A DNA stretch of 9,439 bases from Candidatus Acidiferrales bacterium (GTDB lineage Bacteria > Acidobacteriota > Terriglobia > Acidiferrales > UBA7541). Shown here piece after piece: positions 6,624-9,439 of the stretch. How positions within the stretch are numbered: position 1 is the stretch's first letter; the number at the start of each line of letters is the position of its first letter. Location of the stretch: the NCBI GenBank assembly GCA_955651735.1, contig CATPAM010000286.1:1-9439 (forward strand), written 5' to 3'. The notes under the pieces are model-generated. The model did not search any database and was not told the DNA's origin. It saw only the letters and a list, made by a program, of their open reading frames with translations. Position numbers and translations under genes: made by a program.

Positions 6624-6956
6624 GTGCAGATTTCGGCGCGGCATACCGATAACACCACGATCTTCGACGTCACGGGAGACATCGACCTTGCGAACTCGCC
6701 GGAGGTCCGTAAGGCTCTTCTACGCGAGGTCCGCGAGAAGCGCACCCCTCGCGTAGTCATGAATCTCAGCAAGGTCCGCTATATCGATAGCTCTGGCGTC
6801 GCCTCCTTGGTCGAGGGCCTCAAGGCCAGCCGCGACGTCAATTCGCGCTTCATCCTGTTCGGCCTGAGCCCGTCCGCTCGCGAGGTCCTGCAACTTTCGC
6901 GCCTGCTGAAGATTTTTGAAGTTTACGACAACGAAGATCAGGCCTTGTCCTCCTGA
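6624..6956 (+). CDS. STAS-domain anti-anti-sigma factor (SpoIIAA/RsbV-like)
   Basis: The 110-residue protein is one STAS domain. GDIDLANSPEVR (18-29) is the usual first helix region, and Y53-I-D-S-S-G-V-A-S60 carries the phosphorylatable serine: S57 matches the serine modified by SpoIIAB-type kinases. The C-terminal SPSAREVLQLSRLLKIFEVY has the typical family ending. The start is GTG at 6624 because AAAGGAGG (6611-6618) stands 5 bases before it, the best ribosome site in the window. The same frame is open back to 6213, but that part overlaps the kinase gene and encodes no STAS sequence. When unphosphorylated it should bind the kinase and free its client. Because it lies directly upstream of mlaE, it could instead act as the STAS subunit of the transporter, as MlaB does in E. 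coli. Confidence 0.9.
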   Translation: MQISARHTDNTTIFDVTGDIDLANSPEVRKALLREVREKRTPRVVMNLSKVRYIDSSGVASLVEGLKASRDVNSRFILFGLSPSAREVLQLSRLLKIFEVYDNEDQALSS

Positions 6957-6983
6957 ATCTGTGCTTCGGCTGTAGCAGTGTCT

Positions 6984-7017
6984 TCCTTAGGATCCGGTCT
7001 TTTTTCGGTTCTAAGGA
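6984..7017 (+). other. Hairpin between the STAS gene and mlaE
   Basis: TCCTTAG (6984-6990) pairs with CTAAGGA (7011-7017). After a small internal loop (GAT opposite TT), CCG (6994-6996) pairs with CGG (7006-7008) around a nine-base loop rich in T. There is no T-run after the stem, so it is not a standard terminator. It may adjust expression of the transporter relative to the regulators, or protect one end of the message. The function is unknown. Confidence 0.35.
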
Positions 7018-7050
7018 CTTCACTGCGACTATTGTCGTACAGAGTACAAA

Positions 7051-7848
7051 ATGGAACTGCTCTCCCAAGTCGGCGGTTCGGTAATCAATGGCCTCGCCTA
7101 CGTTGGTTCTCTCGTTTCCCTCGGTGGGCGGGCCGCTTACTACACTTTCGTTGCTCCCTTCCAGGGCAAACCGATTCGTTTTCAGCGCGCCGTCTCGCAA
7201 GCTCTCGACGTCGGCGTCCGCGCTCTCCCCATTCTTTCCCTCATCACTTTCTTTATTGGCTTGATCCTCGCTCTGCAGGCCGCCTATGAACTCCGCCGTT
7301 TCGGCGCCATGAGCTACGTCGCCACCGCCGTGGCCGTCTCCATGTCACGCGAACTTGGCCCGCTCATAACCGCCATCGTCGTGATCGGCCGTTCCGGCTC
7401 GGCGTTCGCCGCCGAAATCGGGACCATGAAAGTCACCGAAGAGATCGACGCTCTCGAAACCATGGCCATCAGCCCCGTCCATTTCCTGGTCACCCCCAAA
7501 TTCATCGCCATGGCCGCGATGTTGCCCTGCCTCACCATTTGGGCCAACGCCATGGGCATTCTTGGCGGGTCGCTGTTCGGTGTCGCGAAAGCCGACTTCA
7601 CCTTCATACGCTATATTTGGGCCTCCCTTGACTCGCTGTTCCTCCGTGATATCGTCACCGGACTGATCAAGAGCGTCATGTTTGGCATCACCATCACCGC
7701 TGTCGGCTGCCTGGAAGGGCTCTCTACCGGAGCCGGCGCTGAGCAAGTCGGGCGCTCTACTACACGGGCAGTAGTCATGTCGATTTTTCTGGTCATTGTG
7801 GTCGACCTGGTTTTCACTGCGTTGTTCTTTTTTATGAGCCAAGGGTAG
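7051..7848 (+). CDS. mlaE: MlaE-family ABC transporter permease (phospholipid transport)
   Basis: At 265 residues the length fits MlaE/YrbE permeases. The family signature is present at about 105-150: SRELGPLITAIVVIGR, then SAFAAEIGTMKVTEEIDALE, then a proline-containing turn (AISPVHFLVTPKF). Hydrophobic stretches near 60-75, 105-120, 150-180 and the C-terminus account for five to six membrane helices; an N-terminal amphipathic helix is expected. The protein forms the inner-membrane core of the MlaFED complex, which moves phospholipids between the inner and outer membranes. It starts at the ATG at 7051, with only a weak purine-rich stretch (AGAG) ahead. The gap of 94 bases after the STAS gene holds a hairpin. 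The ATPase gene starts 10 bases after its stop codon, so the two are co-transcribed. Confidence 0.93.
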   Translation: MELLSQVGGSVINGLAYVGSLVSLGGRAAYYTFVAPFQGKPIRFQRAVSQALDVGVRALPILSLITFFIGLILALQAAYELRRFGAMSYVATAVAVSMSRELGPLITAIVVIGRSGSAFAAEIGTMKVTEEIDALETMAISPVHFLVTPKFIAMAAMLPCLTIWANAMGILGGSLFGVAKADFTFIRYIWASLDSLFLRDIVTGLIKSVMFGITITAVGCLEGLSTGAGAEQVGRSTTRAVVMSIFLVIVVDLVFTALFFFMSQG

Positions 7849-7858
7849 GAACTCGCGT

Positions 7859-8686
7859 ATGGAAACAGCACTCACAGATTCGCTGGAAACCACCGCAACG
7901 ATTTCCGTGCGCGACCTCCGCGTCAATTACGGCGAGCGCGAAATTCTTCACGGCATCAGCTTCGACGTCAATCGCGGGGAAACTCTTGTAATCCTCGGCG
8001 GCTCCGGTTCCGGTAAAAGCACGCTGTTGCGCACCCTGGTCGGCCTTGAGAAGCCCAGCTCCGGCCAAATTTGGATCAAGGGCCAGGATATCGCCGCGAT
8101 TCCACCTTCCGAGATGGATGCCATCCGCAAGAGGATCGGCATGTCTTTTCAGGGCGGCGCGCTGTTCGGCTCCATGACCGTCGGCGAAAATGTCGCGCTG
8201 CCCCTTCGCGAGCACACCCGCCTTGAGGAATCCACCATCGAAATCATGTTGCGCTTGAAGCTCGAGCAGGTCGGTCTGCAGGGCTTCGAATACTACATGC
8301 CCTCGCAGCTCAGCGGGGGCATGAAGAAGCGCGCCGCCGTCGCTCGCGCGCTGGCCATGGATCCCGAAATCCTTTTCTTCGACGAGCCTTCCGCCGGCCT
8401 CGATCCCATCATCGCCGCCGGCATCGATCAACTCATACTCGAGCTCAAGCAAGCCTTCCGCATGACCATCATCGTCGTCACTCACGAGCTGGCTAGCGCC
8501 TACCTGATCGCAGATCGCATGGTCTTGATCGACAAAGGCAATATCGTCGCTATCGGCACCACCGAAGAGATGCGCGCCAGCACGCAGCCGCGCGTCCGCC
8601 AGTTTCTCGACCGCGTCGCAGAACCCGAAGTCTCTCGCGAATTGGATTATTTGCAAATGCTAACGGAGGATCGTCGCTCAAAATGA
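7859..8686 (+). CDS. mlaF: MlaF-family ABC transporter ATP-binding protein
   Basis: This 275-residue ATPase powers the MlaE permease. All the nucleotide-binding motifs are intact: Walker A GGSGSGKST (47-55), Q-loop Q98 (FQGGALF), ABC signature LSGGM (151-155), Walker B ILFFDEP (171-177, with E176 catalytic), D-loop SAGLDP and switch H209 (VTHE). FQGGALFGSMTVGENV is the MlaF-type Q-loop region. After the ATPase core, roughly 40 residues of charged C-terminal tail (from about 235) extend the protein; in E. coli the MlaF C-terminus reaches across the dimer and MlaB binds nearby. The ATG at 7859 has AGGA (7847-7850) overlapping the mlaE stop codon, which suggests translational coupling. The mlaD gene begins 24 bases after this stop. 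Long antisense frames over this gene are shadows. Confidence 0.95.
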   Translation: METALTDSLETTATISVRDLRVNYGEREILHGISFDVNRGETLVILGGSGSGKSTLLRTLVGLEKPSSGQIWIKGQDIAAIPPSEMDAIRKRIGMSFQGGALFGSMTVGENVALPLREHTRLEESTIEIMLRLKLEQVGLQGFEYYMPSQLSGGMKKRAAVARALAMDPEILFFDEPSAGLDPIIAAGIDQLILELKQAFRMTIIVVTHELASAYLIADRMVLIDKGNIVAIGTTEEMRASTQPRVRQFLDRVAEPEVSRELDYLQMLTEDRRSK

Positions 8687-8710
8687 TCCCTGGAGCAGGG
8701 AAGGGAACTA

Positions 8711-9439
8711 ATGAAAGCTAAAAGCCAGCAAGCACTCGTCGGTCTGTTCGTCATTGCTGCCAGCGCTGTGCTGATTTTTATTGTCTTTGCTATTAGCGGA
8801 GCTTTCGGCCGCTCCACGCACACCTATCGCGCCTATTTTCCGTTCGCCGGCGGCATCGAGTCCGGCTCCGGCGTGCGCTACTCCGGAGGCCCGAAGATCG
8901 GCCGCGTTGACACCGTGCGCCTTGATCCGCAAAATCCCGCGCGCATCGAGGTCACCTTCAGGGTCGAATCCGACCTCCCGGTCAAAACCGATAGTCGCGT
9001 CAAGATTATGAGTCTGAGCCCGCTCGGCGACAATCACCTCGAAATTCTCCCCGGCACTCCCAAAGCGGCCATCGCTCCCGACGGCTCGCAACTCACTGCC
9101 GAAAACTACGTCGATTTCAATGCCATAACGGCGCAAATCAACGATCTGGGTCCTCGCGCCACCCAGCTGCTCACCACCCTAAACGACCGTGCCACGGAGT
9201 TGAAAGTCACCGTGGATCGCGTCAACGACCTTCTGAACGCTCAGAATCGCGCCAATCTTTCCGCCACGCTCGCCGATGCCCGCGGCATGATCGAAGAAAA
9301 TCGCCCTGCTGTGCATTCCACTCTTCAGCACCTCAATTCCGTCAGCGAAAAACTCGAGCCGCTCCTGGAGGACTTCCGCAAAACATCCGCCGAGGCCAAC
9401 AAAGCCATCGATCATATTGATTCGCTCATCGGCGAAAAT
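8711..9439 (+). CDS. mlaD: MCE-domain substrate-binding protein MlaD (3' end cut by window edge)
   Basis: The frame is open from the ATG at 8711 to the right edge, 243 codons so far. AGGGA (8702-8706) stands 4 bases upstream. A short cytoplasmic start (MKAKSQQ) leads to one membrane helix at about 8-31 (ALVGLFVIAASAVLIFIVFA). The MCE domain follows at about 38-118: YRAYFPFAGGIESGSGVRY, GGPKIGRVDTVRL and IMSLSPLGDNHLEI are its typical strands, including the hydrophobic pore-loop region. From about 125 on, the sequence is polar and helical with repeated heptad-like Leu/Val (for example LLTTLNDRATELKVTVDRV and LQHLNSVSEKLEPLLEDF), longer than the tail of the 183-residue E. coli MlaD. MlaD-type hexamers form a hydrophobic channel for lipids in the periplasm. 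No mlaC or mlaA appears in the window; they may lie further right or elsewhere. Confidence 0.93.
   Translation, partial: MKAKSQQALVGLFVIAASAVLIFIVFAISGAFGRSTHTYRAYFPFAGGIESGSGVRYSGGPKIGRVDTVRLDPQNPARIEVTFRVESDLPVKTDSRVKIMSLSPLGDNHLEILPGTPKAAIAPDGSQLTAENYVDFNAITAQINDLGPRATQLLTTLNDRATELKVTVDRVNDLLNAQNRANLSATLADARGMIEENRPAVHSTLQHLNSVSEKLEPLLEDFRKTSAEANKAIDHIDSLIGEN

Noticed and set aside
7345..8656. Long minus-strand frames opposite mlaE and mlaF
   Set aside because: The plus-strand proteins carry every family motif. The antisense products are Asp/Gly/His-rich shadows produced by the codon bias.

Overview
The window looks like chromosome from a high-GC diderm bacterium, most likely an acidobacterium (Acidobacteriota, Terriglobia-like). 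The basis is the mix of protein architectures: a PilZ-TonB chimera, a receiver-protease chimera, an Mla lipid transporter beside anti-sigma-type regulators, and an integrase whose N-terminus resembles those of that phylum. No rRNA or other decisive marker is present, so the taxonomy is inference.

Layout, left to right. Positions 1-260 (minus) hold the N-terminal part of what appears to be a tyrosine-type integrase, cut by the window edge. It starts 122 bases beyond the 3' end of a tRNA-Ala(GGC) gene (383-458, minus), the usual arrangement at the border of an integrated element. A GNAT acetyltransferase follows on the minus strand (533-1099). A secreted protein of unknown function (plus, from 1212) is built of two tandem copies of one domain. 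An in-frame TGA at 2289-2291 interrupts the second copy, and the frame stays open and homologous to 2519. A convergent gap with a hairpin separates it from two large minus-strand genes: a PilZ-TM-TonB_C protein (2623-4167) and, upstream of it, a degenerate-receiver-TM-coiled-coil-trypsin-like protease (4294-5937).

From 6113 rightwards everything is on the plus strand: an RsbW/SpoIIAB-like ATP-binding kinase, a STAS anti-anti-sigma-like protein, then the permease (mlaE), ATPase (mlaF) and MCE substrate-binding subunit (mlaD, cut by the right edge) of an Mla-type phospholipid transporter.

How they may work together. MlaE, MlaF and MlaD form an inner-membrane ABC complex that moves phospholipids between the inner and outer membranes. 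The kinase/STAS pair just upstream is either a partner-switching module for a sigma factor or a source of an MlaB-like STAS subunit controlled by phosphorylation. The two minus-strand chimeras each join a cytoplasmic signalling-type domain to a periplasmic effector through one membrane helix, so this part of the genome seems rich in envelope functions. Base composition also changes: the plus strand is G-rich over roughly 0.55-2.5 kb and C-rich for much of 2.6-9.4 kb, whichever way the genes point.
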